Positions 51,781-61,517 of a stretch of 64,000 bases of DNA are shown in pieces. A model generated the notes under the pieces. The model saw nothing but the letters and a program-made list of their open reading frames with translations, did no database searches and was not told the DNA's origin. This stretch comes from Clostridium sp. OS1-26 (lineage in GTDB: Bacteria; Bacillota; Clostridia; Clostridiales; Clostridiaceae). The stretch is taken from contig NZ_CP133264.1 in NCBI RefSeq assembly GCF_030915445.1, forward strand, positions 4,373,208 to 4,437,207. Reading direction: 5' to 3'. Position numbers and translations under genes: made by a program. Each line of letters opens with the position of its first letter. Position 1 is the stretch's first letter.

Positions 51781-54072
51781 GTGTCTTTAAACTGTGAACA
51801 AATGGATCTAGAAAGAAGAGCCCTTAAAGAAACTAGAGAATGGATTAATGAAGAAATTGAAAAAATTCAACAGGATGATAAACAATTAAGAAGTAAAATA
51901 GATGATTTAAGAAAAGAATCAAAAGGGAAATATAGTGAGGAGCTGGAAACTAAAGAAAAACTTTATGCAATAACTCATAAAAATCTTCAAAAATATCACG
52001 AATCGCAAGATCAACCTTACTTTGGAAGGATAGACTTTAGGGAATATAGACGAGAAAAAGAAGCTTTTTACATAGGAAAGTTTGGATTAGGAGACTTAGA
52101 AAATGGAGAAGAGAAGGTAATAGATTGGAGATCGCCTATAGCAGATCTATATTATAGTGGTACCTTTGGAGAATCCTTCTATAGAGCGCCTATGGGAGTA
52201 ATAAGTGGGGACCTCAGTCTGAAAAGAAAGTTTCTTGTAAAGAATTGTGAACTGATAGATGCCTTTGATGAAGGGATAAATGAAATAATTTTGAAGTCCT
52301 CCAACGAAGAAGGAAATGCATTAATAGATGAGTATTTGAGAATAAATTTGGAACAAAGTGTAAGCAGCAAATTGAAAGATGTTGTAGCTACAATACAGAA
52401 GGAGCAAAATGATATTATAAGAGCTGAAAAAAATAATGCTCTTATAGTTCAGGGTTCTGCTGGCTCAGGAAAAACTACAGTAGCACTACATCGACTAGCA
52501 TATTTATTATATAAGTATAAGGAGAAACTTAGTGGTGAGGATATACTAGTCATAGCGCCAAATAAGTTATTTCTAGATTACATATCTGATGTGCTGCCTG
52601 ACCTTGGGGTGGATAACGTAAAGCAGAATACTTTTGAAGGGATTGCTCTTGATGTGTTAGGAATAAAAAGCAAGGTATATTCTAAAGATAAAAAGCTTTC
52701 AGAAATACTCGAAGGAAAGAATGAGGAGGATTCCAAACTCATTATAAACAGCAGTAAATTAAGAGGTACCATTGACTTTAAAGGATTGATAGATAGATAT
52801 ATAGGATATATGGAAGCGAAGGATTTAGAAATAGAAGATATAAAAGTTGAACATTATACTTTATTCGAAAAGGAAGAAATACAGAGACTTTATGCAAAAG
52901 ATATGATGCATTTGTCATTGAATAAGAGAAAAGATGAAATAAAGAGATATTTTAACTTAAAAATAGATGAGAAAATAAAGGCTATTCTTGATAAAATTGA
53001 TTTTTCATATGAGTACCAAATATCTAGAGTAAAAAGAACTATGGAAGACAGTGCAGATAGACGAAAGAAACTTATCAAATTATACGATGAGAGAGATAAT
53101 AAAAAAGATGAAATAAAAATAAAATCAAGAAAAGGCTTTGATGATTATTTTAACGAGTGGAAGCAAGTAGATACAAGAAAAATATATATAAATTTTTTAA
53201 ATAATGAAGATGTTTTTAAAGAAGTATCAGCTGGAAAAATACCTGAAGCTTTAGCAAATAACATGAGAGAGGAACTAAACAACAATTATGAAAAAGGAAT
53301 AATTGATAGTGACGATTTAGCTGCTATGCTGTACCTAAAAATTAAAATAGAAGGTGTCCCAGAAAAATTTAAATATAAGCACATAGTTATTGATGAAGCT
53401 CAAGATTACAGTATTTTTCAGATTACTGTACTAAAAGAGCTAGTGGAGAATAAATCTTTGACTATTGTTGGAGATGTAGGGCAAGGAATTTATTACTATA
53501 AAGGTATTGAGAATTGGGAAAAGCTCATAAATGAAGTCTTCAACGCTGAAGCTGCATACGTCCAGCTTACACAAAGTTATCGATCAACTGTAGAAATAAT
53601 GGAGTTTGCAAATAAAGTGCTTTCAAAACAAAAAAACAAAATCAAACCTGCAATACCTGTGTTACGGCATGGTAAGGTTCCAGAAGTTATAGAATTTAAA
53701 ACTAACAAAGAATTTTGTGAAAATATAGATGAGATAGTTAAGGAAGTAGAAAGTATTAATAAAAACAGCGTTGCAATCATAGGCAGAACTTATGAAGAGT
53801 GCAAGAAGATTAAGGAACATATGAAGAAATACAGCAAATTTGACTGGGATTTAATTAAAGATACGGATAAAAACTTGAAGCTTAAGAAAATAATAATACC
53901 ATCTTATATGACTAAAGGACTAGAGTTTGATTGCAGTATACTGTATAATTGCAATGAAGAGAATTATAGTGATAAGGAATTAGACAAAAAGATATTATAT
54001 GTAGCTTTAACGAGAGCTCTTCACTTAGAATACGTATTTTACAATGGTAAAAAGTCAAAACTAATAGAATAA
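51781..54072 (+). CDS. helD: HelD-type UvrD/Rep family helicase, RNA polymerase recycling factor
   Basis: A 763-residue superfamily 1 protein. It has an N-terminal coiled coil (ETREWINEEIEKIQQDDKQL), which in HelD inserts into the RNA polymerase secondary channel, the HelD-typical PYFGRIDF and VIDWRSPIADLYY, Walker A VQGSAGSGKTTVALHRLAYL (about 225), Walker B HIVIDEAQDYS, motif IV TQSYRST and motif VI YVALTRALH. GTG 51781 is chosen for its SD (ggaggga). HelD releases stalled polymerase and can confer rifampicin tolerance in some species. Confidence 0.92.
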   Translation: MSLNCEQMDLERRALKETREWINEEIEKIQQDDKQLRSKIDDLRKESKGKYSEELETKEKLYAITHKNLQKYHESQDQPYFGRIDFREYRREKEAFYIGKFGLGDLENGEEKVIDWRSPIADLYYSGTFGESFYRAPMGVISGDLSLKRKFLVKNCELIDAFDEGINEIILKSSNEEGNALIDEYLRINLEQSVSSKLKDVVATIQKEQNDIIRAEKNNALIVQGSAGSGKTTVALHRLAYLLYKYKEKLSGEDILVIAPNKLFLDYISDVLPDLGVDNVKQNTFEGIALDVLGIKSKVYSKDKKLSEILEGKNEEDSKLIINSSKLRGTIDFKGLIDRYIGYMEAKDLEIEDIKVEHYTLFEKEEIQRLYAKDMMHLSLNKRKDEIKRYFNLKIDEKIKAILDKIDFSYEYQISRVKRTMEDSADRRKKLIKLYDERDNKKDEIKIKSRKGFDDYFNEWKQVDTRKIYINFLNNEDVFKEVSAGKIPEALANNMREELNNNYEKGIIDSDDLAAMLYLKIKIEGVPEKFKYKHIVIDEAQDYSIFQITVLKELVENKSLTIVGDVGQGIYYYKGIENWEKLINEVFNAEAAYVQLTQSYRSTVEIMEFANKVLSKQKNKIKPAIPVLRHGKVPEVIEFKTNKEFCENIDEIVKEVESINKNSVAIIGRTYEECKKIKEHMKKYSKFDWDLIKDTDKNLKLKKIIIPSYMTKGLEFDCSILYNCNEENYSDKELDKKILYVALTRALHLEYVFYNGKKSKLIE

Positions 54073-54307
54073 CATAGGCATATTGTTCATTAAAAGATAC
54101 TTTTTCATACTAATTTAATAGAGAAGCCAATAGTTTAAAGAGCTGCAGGACAAATTAAGGTTTAAACTTTAATTTATTCTACAGCTTAAATACTATTTGA
54201 AGTATAATTTTATTAGGATAAATTATCCAAAGAAGTCACCGGATAAATATTTTATGACAAAGACATTGTTATCTTTTATATTGGTTAATAGCAAGGGAGA
54301 TGTTATT

Positions 54308-55921
54308 ATGTATAAAATCATACTTGTAGATGATGAGGAAGAGGTTAGACGCGGTGTACTTAATAAAATTCAATGGAATAGATATGGTTTTGAAATTATA
54401 GGAGAAGCTGAGAATGGGAAAGAGGCTCTTGAAATAGTAGAAAAAAGTACCCCAGATCTTGTAATTACAGACATAAGAATGCCTTTTATGGATGGAATGA
54501 AGCTTACTCAAATTCTCTATGAGAGATTTCCTACGATAAAAACTATAATACTAACAGGCTTTGACGAGTTTGAATATGCAAAAACGGCTATAAAATTAAA
54601 TGTTATTGAATACGTTTTAAAGCCGATATCTTCAGAGGATATTATAGAGCTACTTATTAATGTGAAAGAGAAATTAGATAGAGAGTTTGAGGAGAAAAAG
54701 AATATTAAACTGTTAAAGGAGATCTATATTAAAAGTCTACCTATCCTAAGGGAAAAATTTTTAAGTTCCATTATACGAGGCAACATTAACATTGATGAAA
54801 TCAGAGAAAAAGAAAAAAAATACAATATCAATCTCCAGGGAGAAGCTTTTCTTATCTCAATAATAGCAATCGATTACAACATAGAAAATATCAACAATAA
54901 GGATAAGGAGATTCTTATATTTCAAGTACTAAAGCTAATTGAAGAAATAATAAATAAGCATTCTATAGGATTAGCTTTTATTGAAGATGATAATATAATT
55001 ATTTTAAATATATCACAAGACAGCGGCAAAAAACTAATACTGGAGAAGGCTGGTAAAGTACTTGAAGAAATAAGACAGTCTATAGTTAAATATCTAAACT
55101 TAAGTGTGACAATTGGAATTGGTACAAGCTGTGAAGATATAAGTGGAGTGAGTCTTTCTTATAAAAATGCGATTGCTGCTCTAGGCTATAGAATTATTCT
55201 AGGAAATAATAGGCTTATTTTTATTGAAGATGTAGAGCCTAAAAGAGAAAATGAAATAATATTTGATAGATTAAAGGAGAGACAATTAGAAGGTTCTGTA
55301 AAAACTGGAACAAAGGAAGAGATTTGTTCTGCAGTAGATAATATTTTCAGAGTCATAGAGGCTTCAAATACGTGTATTGAATATTATCAAATATATCTAA
55401 TACAAATTGTAACTACAATTATCAAGATTGCTAAGGATTCTAATGTGAATATGAAAGACATTTTTGGAGAGAATTTTAACTTCTTCATAGAATTATATAA
55501 ATTTGCTACATTGGCTGAAGTAGAGGAATGGATTAAGAAGATTTCAATAAAGATTTCAGAGTATATTATCAAAGGTAGAGAGGATTCAAGTAAATTTCTT
55601 GTAGATAGAGCTAAGGAATATATAGAAGAAAGATTCCAGGATTCTGAATTAAATATAAATACAATATGTAATTATTTACATATAAGTCAGGCTTATTTTA
55701 GCTATATATTTAAAAAAGACACACAAACTACTTTTGTAAGTTATCTGACACAGATAAGAATGACAAAGGCAAAAGAATTACTAAGAAACACTAATATGAA
55801 AACCTTTGTTATAGCTGAAAAAGTTGGGTTTTCCGAGCCAAATTACTTTAGCTATTGTTTTAAGAAAAACTTAGGAAAATCACCATCAGAGTATCGTAAT
55901 AGTTTCAATAAAACAAAGTAA
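54308..55921 (+). CDS. Response regulator, AraC-type output (YesN family)
   Basis: A 537-residue regulator. The receiver domain spans residues 1-120 (ILVDDEEEVRRGV; phosphoacceptor Asp55 in LVITDIRMPFMDG; VLKPISSEDI), followed by a long linker domain typical of YesN and a C-terminal pair of AraC helix-turn-helix motifs (INTICNYLHISQAYFSYIFK, VIAEKVGFSEPNYFSYCFKK). ATG 54308 is chosen; SD gggagatg. It probably activates the mgl genes downstream with its kinase at 55933. Confidence 0.92.
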   Translation: MYKIILVDDEEEVRRGVLNKIQWNRYGFEIIGEAENGKEALEIVEKSTPDLVITDIRMPFMDGMKLTQILYERFPTIKTIILTGFDEFEYAKTAIKLNVIEYVLKPISSEDIIELLINVKEKLDREFEEKKNIKLLKEIYIKSLPILREKFLSSIIRGNINIDEIREKEKKYNINLQGEAFLISIIAIDYNIENINNKDKEILIFQVLKLIEEIINKHSIGLAFIEDDNIIILNISQDSGKKLILEKAGKVLEEIRQSIVKYLNLSVTIGIGTSCEDISGVSLSYKNAIAALGYRIILGNNRLIFIEDVEPKRENEIIFDRLKERQLEGSVKTGTKEEICSAVDNIFRVIEASNTCIEYYQIYLIQIVTTIIKIAKDSNVNMKDIFGENFNFFIELYKFATLAEVEEWIKKISIKISEYIIKGREDSSKFLVDRAKEYIEERFQDSELNINTICNYLHISQAYFSYIFKKDTQTTFVSYLTQIRMTKAKELLRNTNMKTFVIAEKVGFSEPNYFSYCFKKNLGKSPSEYRNSFNKTK

Positions 55922-55932
55922 GGAGAGTTGAT

Positions 55933-57696
55933 ATGCTTGAATTCATTAAAGAACCAGTAAGGACGTTAATTAAATTTATAAGGAGAAGCAGTATTCAACT
56001 TATCATTACAGTTTCCTTTACTTTTGTTACTATTATGGCCATGCTATTTGTAGGTATAGCTTTATTTAATAGATTTTCTTCGGATTCAGAGCAGAACGCT
56101 AAAACAAGTACTAAGCAAATAGCTGATGAAATAAGTGTCAATATGGATTACTATTTAAAAAATATGATATATATATCCTCCTTACTTGAAAGCAATATAA
56201 AAAAGGATGAAGACCTGCCTAGTTCCCGAATTCTAAATCAGATGGAGATTATTTCGAGCACAAGAGATGATATTGTTGGACTAGCAGTTTTTACAGATAA
56301 GGGGGATATAGCAGCTAAGTTACCTAATTTTGAGGTAAAAGGAAGAGCAAATATAAAAAATCAAAGCTGGTTTAAAGAAGCGATAAATAATCCTGATAAA
56401 GTTAACATTTCACTACCCCATGTCCATAATATATTTTACGGAAATCACAGTTGGGTAGTTTCACTAAGTAAGTGTGTAAAATACAAGAGGGGCGATGAGG
56501 AAGCTACAGGAGTACTTTTGGTGGACATGAACTTTAGATCTCTTGACCAGATTTGCCAGCAGACAAAGTTAGGCAATATGGGATATATATATATTATTGA
56601 TGATAAGGGAAATATTGTTTACCATCCTCAGCAACAGTTAATATATATGGGCTTGAAGCAGGAAAATATAAAAAATGTGCTAGATGAACCTTCTGGCACT
56701 TTTATTGAAGCCTTTGATAATAAACAAAGACTTGTAACTGTAAAAACAGTTAGAATTACAGGTTGGAAGATAGTTGGCATATATTATATGGATCAAGTAG
56801 CAGCCACTAAGAAAAATTTAGGTACATATGCATTTTTAATAATAATATTAGGTATTCTTTTTGTTATAGCTATTTCAACTTCACTTTCTGCAAAAATATC
56901 CAAGCCTATCAAGGAATTAGAAAAATGTATGAAGCTCGTAGAGGAAGGTAGATTTGATGTAGAAATAAATGTTGAAGGAGAGTATGAGGTTGTCCGGTTA
57001 TCAAAGGCCTTTAATCTAATGGTATTAAAGATTACAAATCTAATGGAGCAAATAGTAAAAGAACAGGAAGGAAAGAGAAAAAGTGAGTTAAATGCACTAC
57101 AGGCTCAGATTAATCCGCATTTTTTATATAATACACTAGATTCTGTGGTTTGGATGATAGAAAATGAAAAAAATCAAGAAGCGGTTACAATGATAACAGC
57201 TCTTGCTAGATTATTTAGAATTAGTATTAGTAAAGGAAAAAACATTATAACTATAAAAGAAGAACTAGAACATGCTAAAAACTATTTAATAATACAAAAG
57301 GTAAGGTATAAAAATAAATTCCAATTCAAAATAGAAGTACAGGAAGAAGTACTTAACTATAGCACTATTAAGCTTATTCTTCAACCAATTATTGAAAATT
57401 CCATTTATCATGGAATTGAGTGTTCTGTGGATGAGGGCGAAATATTTATTTATGCAGGTATAGAGGATAATAAATTGTTATTAATGGTTAAGGATACTGG
57501 ATTAGGTATGAGTGAAGAGTTAGTAGAAAACATTTTAGTAACTGAACATAGAGAGAGTAGAGGTTCAGGAGTTGGAATAAAGAATGTAGATGAAAGAATA
57601 AAGCTTTGTTATGGTAAAGAGTATGGATTAAAAATAGAAAGTGAGCTGGAGGTAGGAACTACAGTAAAGATTTATCTGCCATTATATATAGAATAG
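55933..57696 (+). CDS. Sensor histidine kinase (YesM family)
   Basis: A 587-residue kinase. Span at about 18-42, extracellular Cache-type sensor (GLAVFTDKGDIAAKLPNFEV, YIYIIDDKGNIVYHPQQQ), second span at about 300-320, HAMP (SKPIKELEKCMKLVEEGRF), His_kinase domain with phospho-His in QINPHFLYNTLDSVVWMIEN and an ATPase domain (LQPIIENSIYHGIE, DTGLGMSEE, GSGVGIKNVDERIK). It starts 11 bases after the regulator. It probably senses sugar through the binding protein encoded next. Confidence 0.92.
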   Translation: MLEFIKEPVRTLIKFIRRSSIQLIITVSFTFVTIMAMLFVGIALFNRFSSDSEQNAKTSTKQIADEISVNMDYYLKNMIYISSLLESNIKKDEDLPSSRILNQMEIISSTRDDIVGLAVFTDKGDIAAKLPNFEVKGRANIKNQSWFKEAINNPDKVNISLPHVHNIFYGNHSWVVSLSKCVKYKRGDEEATGVLLVDMNFRSLDQICQQTKLGNMGYIYIIDDKGNIVYHPQQQLIYMGLKQENIKNVLDEPSGTFIEAFDNKQRLVTVKTVRITGWKIVGIYYMDQVAATKKNLGTYAFLIIILGILFVIAISTSLSAKISKPIKELEKCMKLVEEGRFDVEINVEGEYEVVRLSKAFNLMVLKITNLMEQIVKEQEGKRKSELNALQAQINPHFLYNTLDSVVWMIENEKNQEAVTMITALARLFRISISKGKNIITIKEELEHAKNYLIIQKVRYKNKFQFKIEVQEEVLNYSTIKLILQPIIENSIYHGIECSVDEGEIFIYAGIEDNKLLLMVKDTGLGMSEELVENILVTEHRESRGSGVGIKNVDERIKLCYGKEYGLKIESELEVGTTVKIYLPLYIE

Positions 57697-57715
57697 CTAA
57701 GGGAGTGGCAATAAA

Positions 57716-58738
57716 ATGAAATTTGTTAAGAAATTAGTTGTTGTCTGCATAGCATTTGTTTTAATTTTTTGTTTAGTGATCTATTATCCTAATTTAACCT
57801 TTAGTGATGTACAAAAAAATGAAAAAATTCTTGTGGTAGGTGGAATGGCTACTGGTGATTATTGGGGTACCGTAAAAATGGGAGCAAAAGCAGCGGCAGA
57901 GGAGTGTAATGTAACATTCAATTACTTAGCTCCTAAGGATGAAAGTGATATTCAGGGCCAAATAAATTTAATTGAGGATGCTTTAAATAAGGGTATAAGT
58001 GCATTAGTAGTAGCTCCAAATGATTATGAAAAGTTGTCTAAAGTTATTGAAAAAGCCTATAGTAAAAGGATTCCTGTAATTGTAATGAATTCAAGAGTTA
58101 ATACAAATAAATTCGATTATTATATTTCCGCTGACAACATAGATGGAGGCAGAAAGGCTGGAGATATGTTAGTAAGTATTCTAGGCACAAGATTTAAAGT
58201 GGGGATTATGAGTTCTATTGAAGGTGCAGACTCATTAATGGAGAGAGAAAAAGGTCTTTTAGATTTATTCTCTCAATATAAGGAAGTTAAAGTGGTAGCA
58301 AAGGGGTACTGCCTTTCAAATTCTGCAGCGACAAAAGAGTTAACTAAAAAAATGCTAAGTGAACATAAGGATTTAGATGCCATAGTGGCTTTAAACTCTA
58401 ATGCAGCTGAGGGAGTTGCCGAGACTCTTAGTGAAATGAATTTAGAAGGAAGCATAAAGGTTATTGCCTTTGACAGTACACTCAGGGAAATTGATTATCT
58501 AGAAAAGGGCATAATTTCTGCAATTATCATTCATGATCCATTTACTATGGGCTATTTAAGTGTAATGTATGCAATCAATGACATTAATAAAATGGAGCTT
58601 TCAAATGTAAAGTATACAATTGATATTTTAAATAAAAAGGACAATCCAAATGAAATTAAGATAAAATCCAAAATAATAGATGGCACAAATATGTACTTTC
58701 AAGAAAATGAAAAATTTCTATTCCCTGTTGTAAAATAA
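57716..58738 (+). CDS. Membrane-anchored sugar-binding protein (sensor partner)
   Basis: A 340-residue protein with an N-terminal span (LVVVCIAFVLIFCLVIYY) without lipobox, then a type I periplasmic-binding fold of the ribose/galactose class (GGMATGDYWGTVKMGAKAAA, INLIEDALNKGISALVVAPN, VIVMNSRVNTNKFDYYISAD, AIVALNSNAAEGVAETL). It lies 19 bases after the kinase and 116 bases before mglB. As in other clostridial YesMN clusters, it probably presents sugar to the kinase and is not primarily a transporter subunit. Confidence 0.85.
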   Translation: MKFVKKLVVVCIAFVLIFCLVIYYPNLTFSDVQKNEKILVVGGMATGDYWGTVKMGAKAAAEECNVTFNYLAPKDESDIQGQINLIEDALNKGISALVVAPNDYEKLSKVIEKAYSKRIPVIVMNSRVNTNKFDYYISADNIDGGRKAGDMLVSILGTRFKVGIMSSIEGADSLMEREKGLLDLFSQYKEVKVVAKGYCLSNSAATKELTKKMLSEHKDLDAIVALNSNAAEGVAETLSEMNLEGSIKVIAFDSTLREIDYLEKGIISAIIIHDPFTMGYLSVMYAINDINKMELSNVKYTIDILNKKDNPNEIKIKSKIIDGTNMYFQENEKFLFPVVK

Positions 58739-58745
58739 TTATTGC

Positions 58746-58776
58746 ATAGAATTTTTATATATTTGTATAGAATTTT
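58746..58776 (+). promoter_or_regulatory. Direct repeat upstream of mglB, candidate YesN-type site
   Basis: atagaatttt occurs at 58746-58755 and again at 58767-58776, 21 bases apart (two helical turns), with matching flanking bases. AraC-type regulators typically bind such direct repeats. The repeats lie about 80-110 bases before the mglB ATG. Confidence 0.5.
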
Positions 58777-58854
58777 GTATTAATTTTATGTAAATTTTAT
58801 ACTAATATAAACTTATAGAAAACCTTTACAATAAAAATTAAGGGGGATAATTAA

Positions 58855-59895
58855 ATGAAAAAAATTCTTACATTAGTGCTTTTTGCTTCACTAACAGTAG
58901 GTTCATTGGCTGGATGTGGATCAAGCAGCCAAAGTACTGGGGGATCTAGCTCAAGCGCAGATACAAAACCTAGTATAGGCTGTGCAATTTACAAATTTGA
59001 TGACACATTTATGACTGGTGTACGTAACGCAATCACTGATTCTCTAAAAGACAAAGCTAATTTAGAAATGGTTGATAGCCAAAACTCACAGTCTACTCAA
59101 AATGATAAAGTTGACTTATTTATAACAAAAAAGGCTAAGAGCATGATAATTAATCCAGTTGATAGAACTGCTGCTGGAGTAATTATAGATAAGGCTAAGA
59201 ATGCTAATATTCCTGTTGTATTCATGAACCGTGAGCCATTACCAGAAGATATGAAAAAATGGGATAAGGTTTATTATGTAGGAGCAAAGGCTGAGCAATC
59301 AGGTACAATGCAAGGTCAAATTATAGCAAAATACTTTAAAGATCATCCAGAAGCAGATAAAAATCATGACGGAGTTATTCAATATGTAATGCTAAAAGGA
59401 GAACCTGGACATCAAGATGCAGAACTAAGAACAAAATACTCAATTGAGGCCGTGCAATCTGCTGGATTAAAGGTACAAAAATTAGCAGAAGATACAGGTA
59501 TGTGGGATCGTGTAAAGGGACAAGAAAAAATGGCTGCATTCCTTGCAGCTAATGGAGATAAGATTGAAGCTGTATTTGCAAACAACGATGATATGGCACT
59601 AGGTGCAATAGAAGCGTTAAAGGCTGCTGGATATTTCAAGGATAACAAATATATGCCTGTAGTAGGTGTTGATGCAACTGCACCAGGAGTTCAAGCTATT
59701 CAAGATGGCACAATGCTAGGAACTGTTTTAAACGATGCTAAAAATCAAGGAGCTGCTTCAGCTAAGTTAGCAGAGGTTCTTGCTAAAGGTGAGACTCCAA
59801 GCAAAGACAATATTGGATTTGAAATTAAAGATGGTAAATATGTTTGGATAGATTACAAAACAATTACTAAAGATAATATCAAAGATGCTAAATAG
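58855..59895 (+). CDS. mglB: Galactose/methyl-galactoside ABC transporter binding lipoprotein
   Basis: A 346-residue lipoprotein (lipobox SLAGCG, Cys21; then a Ser/Gly-rich linker). The MglB fold has conserved features: NSQSTQNDKVDLFITKKAKS, VDRTAAGVIIDKAKNANIPV, FMNREP, AVFANNDDMALGAIEALKAA, VVGVDATAPGVQAIQDG. It captures galactose or glucose and delivers it to MglAC. SD aagggggat precedes ATG. A hairpin after it probably raises mglB mRNA above mglA and mglC. Confidence 0.93.
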   Translation: MKKILTLVLFASLTVGSLAGCGSSSQSTGGSSSSADTKPSIGCAIYKFDDTFMTGVRNAITDSLKDKANLEMVDSQNSQSTQNDKVDLFITKKAKSMIINPVDRTAAGVIIDKAKNANIPVVFMNREPLPEDMKKWDKVYYVGAKAEQSGTMQGQIIAKYFKDHPEADKNHDGVIQYVMLKGEPGHQDAELRTKYSIEAVQSAGLKVQKLAEDTGMWDRVKGQEKMAAFLAANGDKIEAVFANNDDMALGAIEALKAAGYFKDNKYMPVVGVDATAPGVQAIQDGTMLGTVLNDAKNQGAASAKLAEVLAKGETPSKDNIGFEIKDGKYVWIDYKTITKDNIKDAK

Positions 59896-59915
59896 CCTTT
59901 CAATTTATTGATTAT

Positions 59916-59957
59916 GTAGGGGATGCGGTTTTAAAAATTCTCATCCCCTACTATTTT
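59916..59957 (+). terminator. Intercistronic hairpin between mglB and mglA
   Basis: Perfect 10-bp stem gtaggggatg (59916-59925) with catcccctac (59942-59951), then tattttt. It is a partial terminator or mRNA stabiliser. Confidence 0.8.
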
Positions 59958-59983
59958 TAAAAGGTTATTAAGGAGGTCACTAA

Positions 59984-61501
59984 ATGGGTCAAAGTGAATT
60001 TTTACTTGAAATGAACAATATAGTAAAAGAGTTCCCAGGTGTTAAAGCTCTAGATAGAGTTACTCTAAAGATAAGACCAGGTAGTGTACATGCACTTATG
60101 GGAGAAAATGGTGCAGGAAAATCTACTTTGATGAAATGTTTATTTGGTATATATAAACATGATGCAGGAGAAATACTTTTAAATGGTGAACAAATACAAA
60201 ACGATAGCTCAAAGGATGCACTAGACCGCGGCATTGCTATGATTCATCAAGAGCTTCATCCCGTTAAATATCGTAATGTAATGGAAAATATGTGGCTTGG
60301 TCGGTTTCCTTTAAAAAACTATGGAATAGTAAAATTGGTTGATGAGAAGAAGATGTATAATGATACAAAAGAACTATTTAAAAGTTTAAACTTAGATATA
60401 GATCCAAAGGTTAAGGTAGAAAATTTATCAGTTTCAATAGTTCAGCAAATGGAAATTGCAAAAGCTGTATCTTATAATGCTAAGATTATTATAATGGATG
60501 AGCCAACCTCTTCTCTAACTGAAATTGAGGTAGAGTATCTATTCAAAGTTATAAGAGACTTAAAAGCTAAAGGGGTTTCTATAATTTATATTTCCCATAA
60601 GATGGAGGAAATTCTTCAGATTTCTGATGAAGTAACAATAATGAGAGATGGAACCTTAGTAGGTACATGGGAAGCTGAAGAACTTACAACTGATTTAATT
60701 ATAAAGAAAATGGTAGGAAGGGATCTTACTAACAGATTCCCAGTAAGGGAAAATGAACCAAGTGAGGTAATTTTAAAAGTTGAGGGGTTAACTTCTCCTT
60801 TTAAGAAATGCTTTAAAGATATTTCCTTTGAACTTAGAAAAGGTGAAATACTTGGTATTGGAGGTCTTGTAGGAGCACAAAGAACGGAGCTTGTAGAAGC
60901 TATTTTTGGACTTCGCAGCGTAGAATCCGGTAAAATCTTTATAAATGGTAAACAGGTCAAAATAAATTCTGCAATTGATGCGAAAAAATATAAAATTGCA
61001 CTTCTAACAGAAGAAAGAAGAGTAACAGGAATATTCCCATTGTTATCAGTGCTAGAAAATACAGTAATAGCAAACATAGACAAATATGTAAATAAATTTG
61101 GATTGTTAGATGAGGATAAAAGAAAAGAAGATACTAAAAAGAGTATAGAGATGTTAAAGATAAAAACACCTTCGGCAAAATCTCTCATACAGAATTTATC
61201 TGGTGGTAATCAGCAAAAGGTATTACTTGCTAAGTGGCTTCTTACAGATCCAGATATATTAATACTTGATGAGCCTACAAGAGGTATAGATGTAGGTGCA
61301 AAATATGAAATTTATACTATTATTTCACAACTTGCAAAGGAAGGAAAAAGTATTATCATGATTTCCTCCGAAATGCCAGAACTTTTAGGAATGTCTGATA
61401 GAGTTATGGTAATGTGTGAAGGACATTTATCAGGAATAATAGATGGCAAATCTGCAACAGAAGAAGTAGTAATGCAGCTTGCTGCAAAATACATGCTTTA
61501 G
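59984..61501 (+). CDS. mglA: Galactose/methyl-galactoside ABC transporter ATP-binding protein
   Basis: A 505-residue protein with two ATPase domains in tandem. The first has Walker A MGENGAGKSTLMK and Walker B IIIMDEPTSSLT. The second has a degenerate Walker A (GLVGAQRTELVEAI), signature LSGGNQQKVLLAKW and Walker B ILILDEPTRGIDVG, the usual asymmetry of the sugar-type ATPases. SD aaggagg precedes ATG. It pairs with MglC. Confidence 0.95.
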   Translation: MGQSEFLLEMNNIVKEFPGVKALDRVTLKIRPGSVHALMGENGAGKSTLMKCLFGIYKHDAGEILLNGEQIQNDSSKDALDRGIAMIHQELHPVKYRNVMENMWLGRFPLKNYGIVKLVDEKKMYNDTKELFKSLNLDIDPKVKVENLSVSIVQQMEIAKAVSYNAKIIIMDEPTSSLTEIEVEYLFKVIRDLKAKGVSIIYISHKMEEILQISDEVTIMRDGTLVGTWEAEELTTDLIIKKMVGRDLTNRFPVRENEPSEVILKVEGLTSPFKKCFKDISFELRKGEILGIGGLVGAQRTELVEAIFGLRSVESGKIFINGKQVKINSAIDAKKYKIALLTEERRVTGIFPLLSVLENTVIANIDKYVNKFGLLDEDKRKEDTKKSIEMLKIKTPSAKSLIQNLSGGNQQKVLLAKWLLTDPDILILDEPTRGIDVGAKYEIYTIISQLAKEGKSIIMISSEMPELLGMSDRVMVMCEGHLSGIIDGKSATEEVVMQLAAKYML

Positions 61502-61517
61502 ACTGGGGAGGTTAAAA

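Noticed and set aside
60616-61188. 190-codon minus-strand ORF inside mglA
   Set aside because: It is antisense to a fully conserved ABC ATPase gene, with no SD or family features.
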